From Rhodobacter sp. (GTDB taxonomy: Bacteria > Pseudomonadota > Alphaproteobacteria > Rhodobacterales > Rhodobacteraceae): 35,710 nucleotides of DNA. The notes under the pieces are model-generated. The model worked only from the letters and a program-made list of their open reading frames with translations. It searched no databases and was not told where the DNA came from. Location: NCBI GenBank assembly GCA_020251025.1, contig JADCDI010000019.1, positions 1 to 35,710 on the forward strand. The letters run 5' to 3'. The position numbers and the translations under genes were made by a program. Below, piece by piece: positions 17,379-25,603 of this stretch (within the stretch, counting starts at the first letter, position 1; every line of letters begins with the position of its first letter).

Positions 17379-17476
17379 GGGTGTTCCATCTTGCTTGTCA
17401 GGGAAAGATTAGGGGCGCATCGGTACTGCCGCAAGGGGCACGGGCGGAAGACTGGGTCCTGTCGCCCGGCACCGCC

Positions 17477-18811
17477 TCAGACCGTATCCAGATAAATTTC
17501 CACCTGTTCTTCGCGGTTGAGATTGGCCATGTAATGCAGCTCCTGCCGCTTGGTCAGCACATAGTTGCGGATCAACTCGCGCGGCAGGAAGCGTTCCAGC
17601 ACCATGCTGTTTTCAAAGGCGTCAATCGCCCCGCCCCAGGTGGTGGGGATCTGCGGCAGATCAAGGGCATAGGCGTTGCCTGTCACGGGTTTGGCCGGTT
17701 CCTGCCCTTCTTCGATCCCTATCAGGGCTGCGCCCAGAATGCCCGCAAGCATCAGGTAAGGGTTCACATCGCCCCCTGCCACGCGGTGCTCGATCCGGCG
17801 GGACGACGGTTTGCCTGCGGGAATGCGAATGGCCGTGGTGCGGTTTTCGTACCCCCAGGCGACCGAGGTCGGCGCATGGGCGTCCGGCACCAGCCGGTCA
17901 AAGCTGTTGGCATGGGGCGCGAAGATCAGGGTGGAATCGTGCATCGCCTTCAGGCAGCCCGCCACGGCATGGCGCATCAGCCGGGAACCTTCCGGCCCGC
18001 CATTGTCAAAGACGTTGGCGCCTTCATTGTCGATCAGCGAGAAATGCGTGTGCAGTCCCGACCCCGAATATTCAAGATAGGGTTTCGCCATGAAGCTGGC
18101 GGCAAAGCCGTGGCGCCGGGCCAGACCCTTGACCAGCATCTTGAACAGCCAGGCATCGTCGGCGGCGCGCAGGGCGTCGTCGCAATGCATCATGTTCACT
18201 TCGAACTGCCCCAGACCCGTTTCCGAGGTAGAGGTATCGGCCGGAATGTCCATCGCCTCGCAGGCGTCATAGAGATCCGTAAAGAAGGTGTCGAAGGCAT
18301 CCAGCGCCCGGATCGACAGGGTTTCAGACGCCTTGCGGCGCTTGCCCGACCGGGGCGAGGGCGGCACCTGCAGCGTCTTTCCGCTGTCGTCGATCAGAAA
18401 GAATTCCAGCTCAACAGCGACAACCGGGGTCAGGCCCCTGGCCTTGAATTTCTCGACCACGGCACGCAGCGCATGGCGCGGGTCGCCCTCGTAAGGGCGG
18501 CCGTCTTCGCGGAACATCCAGATCGGCAGCAGGGCTGTCGGCGCCTCAAGCCAGGGCATCGGCATAAAGCCGCGTTCGGTGGGTTTGAGCACGCCATCCG
18601 CATCGCCCTGTTCAAAAACCAGCGGACTGTCGTCGATGTCTTCGCCCCAGATATCCAGGTTCAGGACCGAAAACGGAAACCGTGTTCCTTCGTCCACGAC
18701 CTTGTCGGCAAATCTTGCCGGAATGCGTTTGCCGCGGGCCTGCCCGTTCAGGTCTGCCGCAGCCACACGAATGGTCCGCACCTCGGGGTGCTTTCTGAGC
18801 CAGTTCTTCAT
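17477..18811 (-). CDS. Second glutamine-synthetase-like ligase
   Basis: The 444-residue GS-family protein has its own full set of motifs: VAVELEFFLIDDSG, GLGQFEVNMMHCDD, GSGLHTHFSLIDNEG, TSVAWGYENRTTAIRIP and AGGDVNPYLMLAGILGAAL. It clearly differs from the PuuA-like ligase two genes downstream, so this is an old paralogous pair and not a recent duplication. It probably gamma-glutamylates a related or different amine from that of its partner. It is the first enzyme gene behind the transporter genes. The 165-base gap upstream, with a palindrome at 18957-18968, may hold a second promoter. Classical ammonia-assimilating GlnA is unlikely given the neighbours. Confidence 0.87.
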   Translation of the reverse strand: MKNWLRKHPEVRTIRVAAADLNGQARGKRIPARFADKVVDEGTRFPFSVLNLDIWGEDIDDSPLVFEQGDADGVLKPTERGFMPMPWLEAPTALLPIWMFREDGRPYEGDPRHALRAVVEKFKARGLTPVVAVELEFFLIDDSGKTLQVPPSPRSGKRRKASETLSIRALDAFDTFFTDLYDACEAMDIPADTSTSETGLGQFEVNMMHCDDALRAADDAWLFKMLVKGLARRHGFAASFMAKPYLEYSGSGLHTHFSLIDNEGANVFDNGGPEGSRLMRHAVAGCLKAMHDSTLIFAPHANSFDRLVPDAHAPTSVAWGYENRTTAIRIPAGKPSSRRIEHRVAGGDVNPYLMLAGILGAALIGIEEGQEPAKPVTGNAYALDLPQIPTTWGGAIDAFENSMVLERFLPRELIRNYVLTKRQELHYMANLNREEQVEIYLDTV

Positions 18812-18956
18812 AATGTCACATCAGGTCGGGGCACGGCCTGCGCGGCACTGACAGCGCATGGACCATGCCCTTGGTCCCGTCCCCATTTCCGATCCCCTCC
18901 CGCCGGTCGCCTGTTGCAGGGCATATGGCCAGCGGGTCCGGGCGGATGCCCGAATA

Positions 18957-18968
18957 ATTTGATCAAAT
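18957..18968. promoter_or_regulatory. Palindrome ATTTGATCAAAT upstream of the GS-like gene
   Basis: A perfect 12-bp AT-rich palindrome in the gap between the last permease gene and the GS-like gene, in otherwise GC-rich DNA. This is a plausible operator for an internal promoter; the regulator is unknown. Confidence 0.4.
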
Positions 18969-18976
18969 AATGGATA

Positions 18977-19816
18977 CTACCGGATCAGCTGCGGGCGCAA
19001 GCGAATTCCGGGCCGGAGGTTAGAGGGCAGATGACGGTTGAGGCGGGCATTCACCCGTCCGAAGGCCCAGGTCAGAAGCAGCGTCAGCAGGATGAAATAG
19101 ACCGCGACAATCGGATAGGGGATGAAGGGATTGAAGGTCTTGTCGGCAAAGTAATTGGCGTAATAGAGCGCATCGCCCCGCTGCTGGAAGGCCGGAAAGC
19201 CGGAAAAGAACACAAGCGTGGTGGCGTGAAACAGAAAGATCGCCTCGTTCGTATAGGCGGGCCAGGCAAGGCGCAGCATGGTCGGCCACAGCACGCGGCG
19301 GAAGCGCGCCCAGCCTGACAGGCCAAAGGCATCGGCGGCATCGATATCGCCGCGCGGGACTGATTGCAGCGCGCCAAAGAAGATCTCGGCGGAATAGGCG
19401 GCGGTGTTGAGAAACAGCACGATCAGCGCCCCGGCCCAGGCCCTGGTCAGCCAGTCGGTCTCGACCGTCAGCGTGACCAGCCCCAGCGGAATGTCGAAAC
19501 CCGCCCGGGGCAGCAGCACGAAGGCCTCATAAAACAGGAAAAACTGGATGAACAGGGGCGAGCCGCGGAACACGAAGATGAACCATTCGGCCGGCTTGCG
19601 CAGCCAGAGCGACCGGCTTGCCCTGGCCAGCGCCACCGCATTGGCCAGAAAGAAGCCCGCAATCAGCGCCAGTGCGCCGAAATAGATGTTCCAGATCAGC
19701 CCCGACCCGATCAGCGTCACCTGGTGGCACAGCGTGAAATCGCTGCGCGGCAGCAGGCGCTCGCCATAGCCAAGCGACCGGAAGGCGTAGTCACCGATGA
19801 TCTGCAGGCAGCTCAT
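18977..19816 (-). CDS. Amino-acid/amine ABC transporter permease, HisM type
   Basis: The 279-residue membrane protein has several hydrophobic segments. The HisM/GlnP-type signature is at about residues 76-180: FIFVFRGSPLFIQFFLFYEA, then NTAAYSAEIFFGALQSVPRGDIDAADAFGLSG, the EAA loop that docks on the ATPase. The start at 19816 (MSCLQIIGDYAFRSLG) overlaps the stop of the other permease by ATGA; an ATG at 19918 would add 34 residues inside the upstream gene and is rejected. Together with the HisQ-type permease it forms the membrane channel for a polar or basic amino compound. Confidence 0.9.
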   Translation of the reverse strand: MSCLQIIGDYAFRSLGYGERLLPRSDFTLCHQVTLIGSGLIWNIYFGALALIAGFFLANAVALARASRSLWLRKPAEWFIFVFRGSPLFIQFFLFYEAFVLLPRAGFDIPLGLVTLTVETDWLTRAWAGALIVLFLNTAAYSAEIFFGALQSVPRGDIDAADAFGLSGWARFRRVLWPTMLRLAWPAYTNEAIFLFHATTLVFFSGFPAFQQRGDALYYANYFADKTFNPFIPYPIVAVYFILLTLLLTWAFGRVNARLNRHLPSNLRPGIRLRPQLIR

Positions 19817-20694
19817 CACGCCGGCTTCCTTTGGGCATCGCCCGCCAGCGTTGCCTGCCCGCGTGTCAGCCGCTGCGTCAGGCGGCCCAGAAGAACCTCT
19901 GACACCCGCGTCATGCACAGGTAGAACACAAGCAACCCAAGAAAGTAGTACAGCCGCCAGTCGGGATGGGGATAGTCAAAGGCGCTGGTCTTGCTGCCGC
20001 CCAGTTCCCGCGCCCAATAGACGATGTCCTGAACGCCCAGCAGGAACAGCAGTGGTGTGGCCTTTATCAGGATCATCCACAGGTTGGACAGGCCGGGCAG
20101 GGCATAGACCCACATCTGCGGCACCAGGATGCGGTGAAACACCTGGCGCTGCGTCATGCCGAAGCTTTCGCCGGTTTCAAGCTGTGCCTTGGGCACGGCC
20201 TGCATCGCGCCATACAGCACATTGGCGGCAAAGGCCCCGAAGACGATCGCGAAGGTAACAACCGCCAGGCCGAACCCGTACAGCCGGTGCCAGATCTGGG
20301 CGGCGTTGCCCGAAGGGATCTTGGCCTCGGGGCAGACACGGAATTCCAGCCCCTGGCGGACCGGGTCGGTCCAGTCGGGGCAGCGGACCTGATGCAGCAT
20401 CCATTCCAGACCCTGATCCAGGGCAATGACAAAGAACAGAAAGAAGACGATATCGGGGATGCCGCGCACCATCGCGGCATATCCCTTGCCCACCAGCCGC
20501 AGCGGCAGCACGGGCGAGCGCGCCGCCATCGCCCCGCCAAAGCCGAAGGCCAGCGCGGCGGGTGCGGTGACGGCAAGAAGGATCAGCACGGTCAGAAAGG
20601 ACCAATAGAAATCAATGTGCTTTCCCGTGGTCAGGTAGCACCCCAACCAGGCAAGGCCGTCCAGGCTGGAGGGGTCTGAACAGGCTGAAAACAT
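19816..20694 (-). CDS. Amino-acid/amine ABC transporter permease, HisQ type
   Basis: The 292-residue permease has the related block AAMVRGIPDIVFFLFFVIAL and an EAA loop YGAMQAVPKAQLETGESFGMTQRQVF. It differs from usual HisQ proteins in carrying an insert of about 50 residues between two helices (about residues 104-135), with two Cys residues in RCPDWTDP and EFRVCPEAK, probably a periplasmic loop that could be disulfide-bonded. It follows the binding-protein gene by 64 bases and is coupled to the HisM-type permease. No other feature suggests the substrate. Confidence 0.9.
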   Translation of the reverse strand: MFSACSDPSSLDGLAWLGCYLTTGKHIDFYWSFLTVLILLAVTAPAALAFGFGGAMAARSPVLPLRLVGKGYAAMVRGIPDIVFFLFFVIALDQGLEWMLHQVRCPDWTDPVRQGLEFRVCPEAKIPSGNAAQIWHRLYGFGLAVVTFAIVFGAFAANVLYGAMQAVPKAQLETGESFGMTQRQVFHRILVPQMWVYALPGLSNLWMILIKATPLLFLLGVQDIVYWARELGGSKTSAFDYPHPDWRLYYFLGLLVFYLCMTRVSEVLLGRLTQRLTRGQATLAGDAQRKPA

Positions 20695-20758
20695 CTGTCA
20701 TCCCGAAGAGGTGCCCGACCACAGGGGCCGGGTACCGTTGCAGTTGCGTGCGATCAGA

Positions 20759-21481
20759 TCAGAATGTCGTCGCTTCCGCGCCGAACCACTTGAGGATCAT
20801 CGCATTCAGCGTGCCGTCATCCTTCATCGACTGAATGGCGGCATCGAACTTTGCCTTCAGCTCGGTATCGCTTTTGCGCAGCCCCATGCCGACGCCGCCG
20901 CCCAACTGGATATCGGTCCCGGCGAAGGACAGCTCGCCCCCCGATTCCGCGACGATGGGGGCAAGGTAATCCTTGTCGGCAAAGACCGCGTCCGCCTCGC
21001 CGTTGCGCACGGCAGCCACCGTTTCATCGGGGGTTGCAAACTCCAGCAGGGTGGCACCGCTTTCCGCGACAAAGCCCGCCTGGATGGTGCCGACCTGGGC
21101 GGCGATCACGCCGCCCTTCAGATCGGCATCCGGCGACAGGGCTGCATAGGCCGACGCGGCCGGAGGGATGTAGTTCTGCGTGAAATCGATCACCTTCCCG
21201 CGCTCTTCGGTGATGCTCATGCCGGCGATGATCGTGTCATAGTTGCCGGACTGCAGGTTCGGGATGATCGAATCCCAGTCGGTCGTGACCCATTCGCAGG
21301 TCAGCCCGGCCCGCGTGCACAGCTCGTCGCCCAGCTCGCGCTCAAAGCCGTCGACCTCGCCGGCATCGTTGATGAAGTTGTACGGGGGGTAGGCCCCTTC
21401 GGTCCCCATCCGCACCGTCTGTGCGGCGGCAAGGCCGGCGGACAGCGCCAGCACGGCGGCGGCGATCACAAGTCTGGTCAT
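20759..21481 (-). CDS. Periplasmic amino-acid/amine-binding protein
   Basis: The 240-residue protein has a signal peptide (residues 1-20, cut before QTVRMG) and then a type II periplasmic-binding fold of the lysine/arginine/ornithine (HisJ/ArtJ) family. Motifs: YPPYNFINDAGEVDGFERELGDELC and DSIIPNLQSGNYDTIIAGMSITEERGKVIDFTQNY. It hands the ligand to the HisQ/HisM permeases. The two Cys residues in the first lobe (DELCTRAGLTCEW) match the disulfide loop of many HisJ-like proteins. The ligand is probably a basic or polar amino compound and, with the downstream GS/PuuB genes, perhaps a polyamine-like molecule. Confidence 0.9.
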   Translation of the reverse strand: MTRLVIAAAVLALSAGLAAAQTVRMGTEGAYPPYNFINDAGEVDGFERELGDELCTRAGLTCEWVTTDWDSIIPNLQSGNYDTIIAGMSITEERGKVIDFTQNYIPPAASAYAALSPDADLKGGVIAAQVGTIQAGFVAESGATLLEFATPDETVAAVRNGEADAVFADKDYLAPIVAESGGELSFAGTDIQLGGGVGMGLRKSDTELKAKFDAAIQSMKDDGTLNAMILKWFGAEATTF

Positions 21482-21535
21482 TCTGGTCTCCCTTGATGGT
21501 GGTTGGTCGGGCGGGTGGGGCGCGTCTTGCGGCGG

Positions 21536-22306
21536 TCAGGTGACTGACCGCAGAAAGCCGCGCAGGCGTTCGGTCTGCGGGCTGGCGAAAACCCGTTCGG
21601 GCGGTCCCTGTTCTTCGACCTTGCCCTGATGCAGAAAGATGACATGGTCTGACACGTCGGCGGCCAGCCGCATGTCGTGGGTCACCAGGATCATCGTGCG
21701 CCCCTCCTGGGCCAGGGCCTTGATGACCTTGACCACCTCTTGTTCCAGTTCGGGATCAAGGGCCGACGTCGGCTCGTCAAACAGAAGGGCGCGCGGTTCC
21801 ATGCACAGGGCGCGGGCGATGGCGGCGCGCTGCTGCTGGCCACCGGACAGCATGGCGGGCCAGGCATCGGCCTTGTCGGCGATCCCCACCTTGTCCAGCA
21901 GGGCGCGGGCGCGGGCCTCGACCGCGGCCGGGTCCTGGCGCAGCACGGTCACGGGTGCCTCCATGACATTCTGCAGGATGGTCATATGGGCCCAAAGATT
22001 GAACTGCTGGAGCACCATCGACAGATTGGTGCGGATGCGGATCACCTGGGCGCGGTCTGCCGGGCGGCGGTCAAGGCCGCTTCCGGTCCAGGTCACGGCC
22101 TCGCCTTCAAAGATCACATCGCCCTGCTGGCTGTCCTCCAGCAGGTTGCAGCAGCGCAGCAGCGTCGACTTTCCGGACCCGGACGAGCCGATCAACGACA
22201 CGACATGCCCGCGCGGCGCCACCAGATCGACGCCCCTGAGGACCTCGACCGCACCATAACACTTGTGCAGGTTGCGGATTTCGATGACGGGCGCGTCATT
22301 TGTCAC
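21536..22306 (-). CDS. Amino-acid ABC transporter ATP-binding protein, HisP type
   Basis: The 256-residue ATPase powers the permease pair. It has Walker A GSSGSGKST (residues 40-48), a Q-loop near LQQFNLW, signature LSGGQQQR (153-160), Walker B LLFDEPTSALDPE and the switch His210. A GTG start at 22306 (MTNDAPVIEIRNLHKCYG) gives the normal length; an in-frame ATG at 22387 would add 27 residues that do not look like protein of this family and lie in AT-richer, promoter-like DNA. It is first in the transport and catabolism block, so the block's main promoter probably lies within about 22310-22400. Confidence 0.9.
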   Translation of the reverse strand: MTNDAPVIEIRNLHKCYGAVEVLRGVDLVAPRGHVVSLIGSSGSGKSTLLRCCNLLEDSQQGDVIFEGEAVTWTGSGLDRRPADRAQVIRIRTNLSMVLQQFNLWAHMTILQNVMEAPVTVLRQDPAAVEARARALLDKVGIADKADAWPAMLSGGQQQRAAIARALCMEPRALLFDEPTSALDPELEQEVVKVIKALAQEGRTMILVTHDMRLAADVSDHVIFLHQGKVEEQGPPERVFASPQTERLRGFLRSVT

Positions 22307-22405
22307 ATGAGACTCAGGGGGCACGGCTGCTCGTTCGCATGGGGTAATGGAAAAAGCGCGCAATTTTCGACCTATTGCAACGCCCATTGTGCAGATTCCG
22401 CTGAC

Positions 22406-23191
22406 TCACGGGATAAATCCGCAGGTTTTCTGAACAATCCGCTCCGGTGACGGGGGCGTGGGCACCGCAAGATAGGCCGCTGCGGGAATGCGCACGATCC
22501 GTCGCAGACCGGTCACATCCCGGTCGGTATCGGGCATATCTGCAATGGCTTCGGCCACGACATCGAAAAGGATGTCCGGGTCATGCCCCGGTGCGGTGAT
22601 CAGCGGCAGGCCGGGCGTCGGTGCGGTTACCCCCACCACCCGAAGATCGCTGCTGACAGGGTCAAAGCGCTGCAAAAGCCGCCAGGTCACGGCGTCCAGC
22701 GCCGCAATCTCTGCGCGTCCATCGGCCACGGCACGGGCGGACTGCGCGTGGGCACCGGTCTCAAGGGCGGGAAACAGGCGGATGCCGATCTGCGCCGCAT
22801 GGGTCTGCGGTGCGGCCCAGCCCGATTGCGACAGCGCGTCATTATAGGCCAGCCCCGCGCCGTCGAACAAATCGATCCGGTCGCGCGGATCATCGGCACG
22901 GGCCACGAAGACGCTGCGGTACTGCCCCGCCCCGCAGCCATCGACCGCATAGTCGGGCGTTCCGACCAGCGTGACCTGGCCATGCAGCCGGGACCGGTAC
23001 GGCAAGCCGCAGGTCTGGGACAGCACCAGACCGGGCGAGGTCCAGTGCAGCCAAAGATCGGGCGCGTCATGGATCAGCGCCTCGGGGGCGGGCAGGCCTT
23101 CGGCACGCAGACGGTCGCGGATGCCGGCCCAAAGCCGGTCATTGGCCGCCGCCGTTTCGGGGCGGTCATACATGGGAAGTGACGCGATCAC
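22406..23191 (-). CDS. PhnD-like phosphate/phosphonate-binding-fold protein, no signal peptide
   Basis: The 261-residue protein resembles the PhnD-type periplasmic-binding family: MIASLPMYDRPETAAANDRLW, TCGLPYRSRL, GTPDYAVDGCGAGQYRSVFVAR, then an ARAVADGRAEIAALDAVTWRLL block. True PhnD is exported, but here the first residues (MIASLPMYDR) are strand 1 of the fold with no signal sequence. Either the protein is cytoplasmic or the start is further upstream, and no upstream start with a signal peptide is seen. Its ATG overlaps the stop of the terB-like gene by four bases, so the two are co-translated. No phosphonate transporter permease is adjacent. The ligand is unknown. Confidence 0.75.
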   Translation of the reverse strand: MIASLPMYDRPETAAANDRLWAGIRDRLRAEGLPAPEALIHDAPDLWLHWTSPGLVLSQTCGLPYRSRLHGQVTLVGTPDYAVDGCGAGQYRSVFVARADDPRDRIDLFDGAGLAYNDALSQSGWAAPQTHAAQIGIRLFPALETGAHAQSARAVADGRAEIAALDAVTWRLLQRFDPVSSDLRVVGVTAPTPGLPLITAPGHDPDILFDVVAEAIADMPDTDRDVTGLRRIVRIPAAAYLAVPTPPSPERIVQKTCGFIP

Positions 23192-23619
23192 CGCGCACCG
23201 ACCCGCTGGCGGGCAAGGGCGCTGTCCACGTCACTGATCCCCAGCAGGTTTGTCACAAGGCGCATCATGCTTTCCTCTTCCTCATCCCGGATGCCGTCCG
23301 ACAGAACGACGCGCCACATCGCCTCGACCAGGGCGATGCGGTGCCCGTGCGGCACCGCGTCTTTCAGCGACCGGGTGAAGCGCACGGTGTCGGGTGCTTT
23401 GGCCTCCAGCGCTTCGGCCTGCAGCCGCAGGGCACCGGCTGCCTCGGGGGACAGGCCGAACGACCCGGCAAGGGCGCGGTTGATGCTGGCCACTTCTGTC
23501 ACGTCATAGCTGCCGTCGGCGCGCGCCAGGCGGACAAGCAGGGCCGCCATGGCCAGCGCGGCCCCGGGGGCGGGCGCGGCGACAGGGCTGCGAAGACGGC
23601 GAAGAAGTTGATCGATCAT
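23188..23619 (-). CDS. TerB-like protein
   Basis: The 143-residue, mostly helical protein matches the TerB tellurite-resistance-like domain: LAMAALLVRLARADGSYDVTEVASINRAL is the first helix pair with its acidic loop, and RIALVEAMWRVVLSDGIRDEEEESMMRLVTNLLGIS is the second. The two ADG/SDG-Asp/Glu loops resemble the metal-binding positions of TerB. The start at 23619 is chosen over 23718 because the extra N-terminus would overlap the end of rlmJ. It is coupled to the PhnD-like gene through ATGA. No other ter genes are present, so tellurite resistance should not be assumed; stand-alone TerB proteins are common in Rhodobacterales and of unknown role. Confidence 0.83.
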   Translation of the reverse strand: MIDQLLRRLRSPVAAPAPGAALAMAALLVRLARADGSYDVTEVASINRALAGSFGLSPEAAGALRLQAEALEAKAPDTVRFTRSLKDAVPHGHRIALVEAMWRVVLSDGIRDEEEESMMRLVTNLLGISDVDSALARQRVGAR

Positions 23620-23659
23620 GATGGCTCTTGTCAGCAGGGGGCGGAAAACCAGCGGGACC

Positions 23660-24442
23660 TCAGGGCGGCAGGGATGCGAACAGCGATGAAAGGTGGGCCG
23701 CCTGCCCGTCCAGCCCATAGGGCGGGTTCACGACGAACATGCCCGAGCCACGCAAACGATGCGTCGGGCCGGCCACACCGAAAGACACCTCGTGGCGCAA
23801 GGCATCCGGAAACGCCTGCTCCAGCCGCCGAAGCATCGGGCGATGCGCCGCAGACGCCAGAAGCGGATACCACAGGGCAAGGATGCCGACATTCCACTTT
23901 CTGTTGATCGCCGCAAAGACATCCGGAATCAGGTCGTAATCCTCCTTCATCTCGTAGGACGGATCGACCAGCATGATCCCGCGCCTGGGCGTGGGCGGGC
24001 AGATTGCCCGGGCCATCGCAAAGCCGTCCCCGGCATCGATATGGGCACCCCAGGGGCCAAGGGCCACATGAAGGGCGGCATTCTCGCGCGGGTGCAGCTC
24101 TGCCAGATGCATGCTGTCCTTGTCCCGCAGGGTCAGGGCCGCCAGCAAGGGCGAGCCCGGATAGGCGTTCGGCCCGAAACGCGCCCGCACTTCGGACAGG
24201 CGCCGCATGTAGGGATGATCCCCGGCCAGGCGACCGGCCAGCCGCAGGATGCCCTGATCGGCCTCGCCGGTTTTCAGCGCCTCTTCGGCGCGAAGGTCAT
24301 AAAGACCGCGCCCGGCATGGGTTTCGATATAGCTCAGCGGTTTGTCCTTGCGCACCAGGTAGTCAAGCATCGCGCACAGCAGCACATGCTTGTGCACATC
24401 GGCGGCGTTGCCCGCGTGGTAAATGTGCTGATACCCAAGCAT
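23660..24442 (-). CDS. rlmJ: 23S rRNA (adenine2030-N6)-methyltransferase
   Basis: The 260-residue enzyme methylates A2030 of 23S rRNA using S-adenosylmethionine. It starts with the RlmJ hallmark MLGYQHIYHAGNAADVHKH and contains ETHAGRGLYDL (SAM-binding), a PGSPLLAA block and the catalytic DPSYE at residues 160-164, where the Escherichia coli enzyme has DPPYE. The C-terminal NPPYGLDGQ is also typical. Length is normal. It is read in the same direction as the terB-like and PhnD-like genes, with a 40-base gap. Sure of family and function. Confidence 0.93.
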   Translation of the reverse strand: MLGYQHIYHAGNAADVHKHVLLCAMLDYLVRKDKPLSYIETHAGRGLYDLRAEEALKTGEADQGILRLAGRLAGDHPYMRRLSEVRARFGPNAYPGSPLLAALTLRDKDSMHLAELHPRENAALHVALGPWGAHIDAGDGFAMARAICPPTPRRGIMLVDPSYEMKEDYDLIPDVFAAINRKWNVGILALWYPLLASAAHRPMLRRLEQAFPDALRHEVSFGVAGPTHRLRGSGMFVVNPPYGLDGQAAHLSSLFASLPP

Positions 24443-24533
24443 GCCCTTCGCCTAGCGCCGCATCGGCAGGATTTCAATAGGCCGGGCCGGGGGGCGTTCA
24501 CGCCGCGCGGGGTCCGGATCACGGTTCCTTTAC

Positions 24534-24568
24534 CAATTGGGCGCGATTGCCAAGATTGGACCCAATTG
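24534..24568. promoter_or_regulatory. Inverted repeat CAATTGGG/CCCAATTG
   Basis: Arms 24534-24541 and 24561-24568, spacer 19 bases, in AT-richer DNA between rlmJ and an unrecognised gene about 90 bases downstream. The left arm is part of the palindrome CCAATTGG. It could be an operator for either divergent gene. Confidence 0.4.
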
Positions 24569-24656
24569 TTGCCCCATATCGATTCCATAGGACATTTGTC
24601 TTCATCCGGCGCCGGATGACGCCAGACATGCGATACGAGCAACAAGGTCACAAGAC

Positions 24657-25292
24657 ATGAACGCTGCCCCCCTGTTCCGTCACGAACCCCAGTACAGCCG
24701 TCAGATTGCTGGAATAGTGCGTGGCACCGGTGCGAAGCAGTCCATCCCGGACCAGATCCGCGCCCTTGAAACGCTGGAAAGACAATGCGATGACGCCATG
24801 ACGCGGCAAGAAAGGCTCAGCCGGGCCGTCTTTGCCGGGCCGGCGCCGCGACGCATGGCGGACGCGCAGGTGAACGGGCAGCCATATGACACGGACAGCG
24901 GCAGGATGACGGGACGTTCCTTCGGGGAATTCCGCGGCGCGGTCGAGCTTGCGCAGAAATGCATCCGCAATGCCCTGCCCCTGACGACGCGGCGCTTTAT
25001 CGAGAATCTGGACCGGCCGGAGGGGTCCGAAATCGAAATGCTCGAATCCGAGATCACCCGGCTGAAGTCCGAGATGCGCAGGATGGAAAGCCAGATCCTG
25101 CACAGCCTGCCCCAAAGCCTGGAAGATGTGTCGGCCAAACTCAAGTTCGTCGTCTCGCTCATGCTGGACGGCCAGCAGATCGAGACCGATTATTTCGCCT
25201 TCCTGGTCGAGGAATGCGCCGAAATCATGGATGGCAACCTTGGCCACCTGCGGGCCGCCGCATCGATTGCCGCAGAACAGCCGGGTTGGTAA
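24657..25292 (+). CDS. Conserved-looking coiled-coil protein of unknown function
   Basis: I do not recognise this 211-residue protein. It has no signal peptide or membrane segment. Residues 33-55 and 121-151 are Glu/Arg/Leu-rich with heptad character (for example SEIEMLESEITRLKSEMRRM), pointing to coiled coils. The central RSFGEFRGAVELAQKCIRNALPLTTRRFIENL and the C-terminal LMLDGQQIETDYFAFLVEECAEIMDGNLGHL look like folded helices. Codon use is like that of the neighbours and the upstream region has an inverted repeat, so it is a real gene. It is divergent from rlmJ and convergent with pyrG. No function is offered. Confidence 0.7.
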   Translation: MNAAPLFRHEPQYSRQIAGIVRGTGAKQSIPDQIRALETLERQCDDAMTRQERLSRAVFAGPAPRRMADAQVNGQPYDTDSGRMTGRSFGEFRGAVELAQKCIRNALPLTTRRFIENLDRPEGSEIEMLESEITRLKSEMRRMESQILHSLPQSLEDVSAKLKFVVSLMLDGQQIETDYFAFLVEECAEIMDGNLGHLRAAASIAAEQPGW

Positions 25293-25603
25293 GGGCGCGG
25301 ACACCAGCCCGCCTGCCGGCTGCGCCCCCAATCCCTGTGTACTGCCGGTTTGCAGCCAGAACACGGCACATGGCAGGCCGGTCTGCCGGGCCGTTCAGGG
25401 TCTGCGCGCCGAATGAACTGCTCGCGCGCCCTGCGCGGTCTGGCCGGGGCCATCGCCCCGGTTGTGCGGAGCGCGTGTGACAGGCCCGTCAGGGGCGGGC
25501 CTTCTGCCCGTCCCGGACCTGCCCGGAATGGCAAGCCTCCTTTTTGACGTTCAGGATGATCTTCCCGTCCGGCAAGCGGCGGGAATGATCTTTCGGCAGC
25601 CCG
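25293..25603. other. Intergenic region between convergent genes
   Basis: About 310 bases between the coiled-coil gene and pyrG. It holds one GGGGC-CATC-GCCCC hairpin (listed separately) and no recognisable gene or T-tract terminator. Confidence 0.4.
25444..25461. repeat. Hairpin CCGGGGC-CATC-GCCCCGG
   Basis: A perfect 7-bp stem with a CATC loop, the same core as the hairpin at 3390-3403, 22 kb away. Confidence 0.55.

Noticed and set aside
22310-22387. Upstream ATG for the ABC ATPase and a possible sigma-54 promoter in the same stretch
   Set aside because: The extension does not fit the family, and the GG/GC-like elements do not have the -24/-12 spacing.
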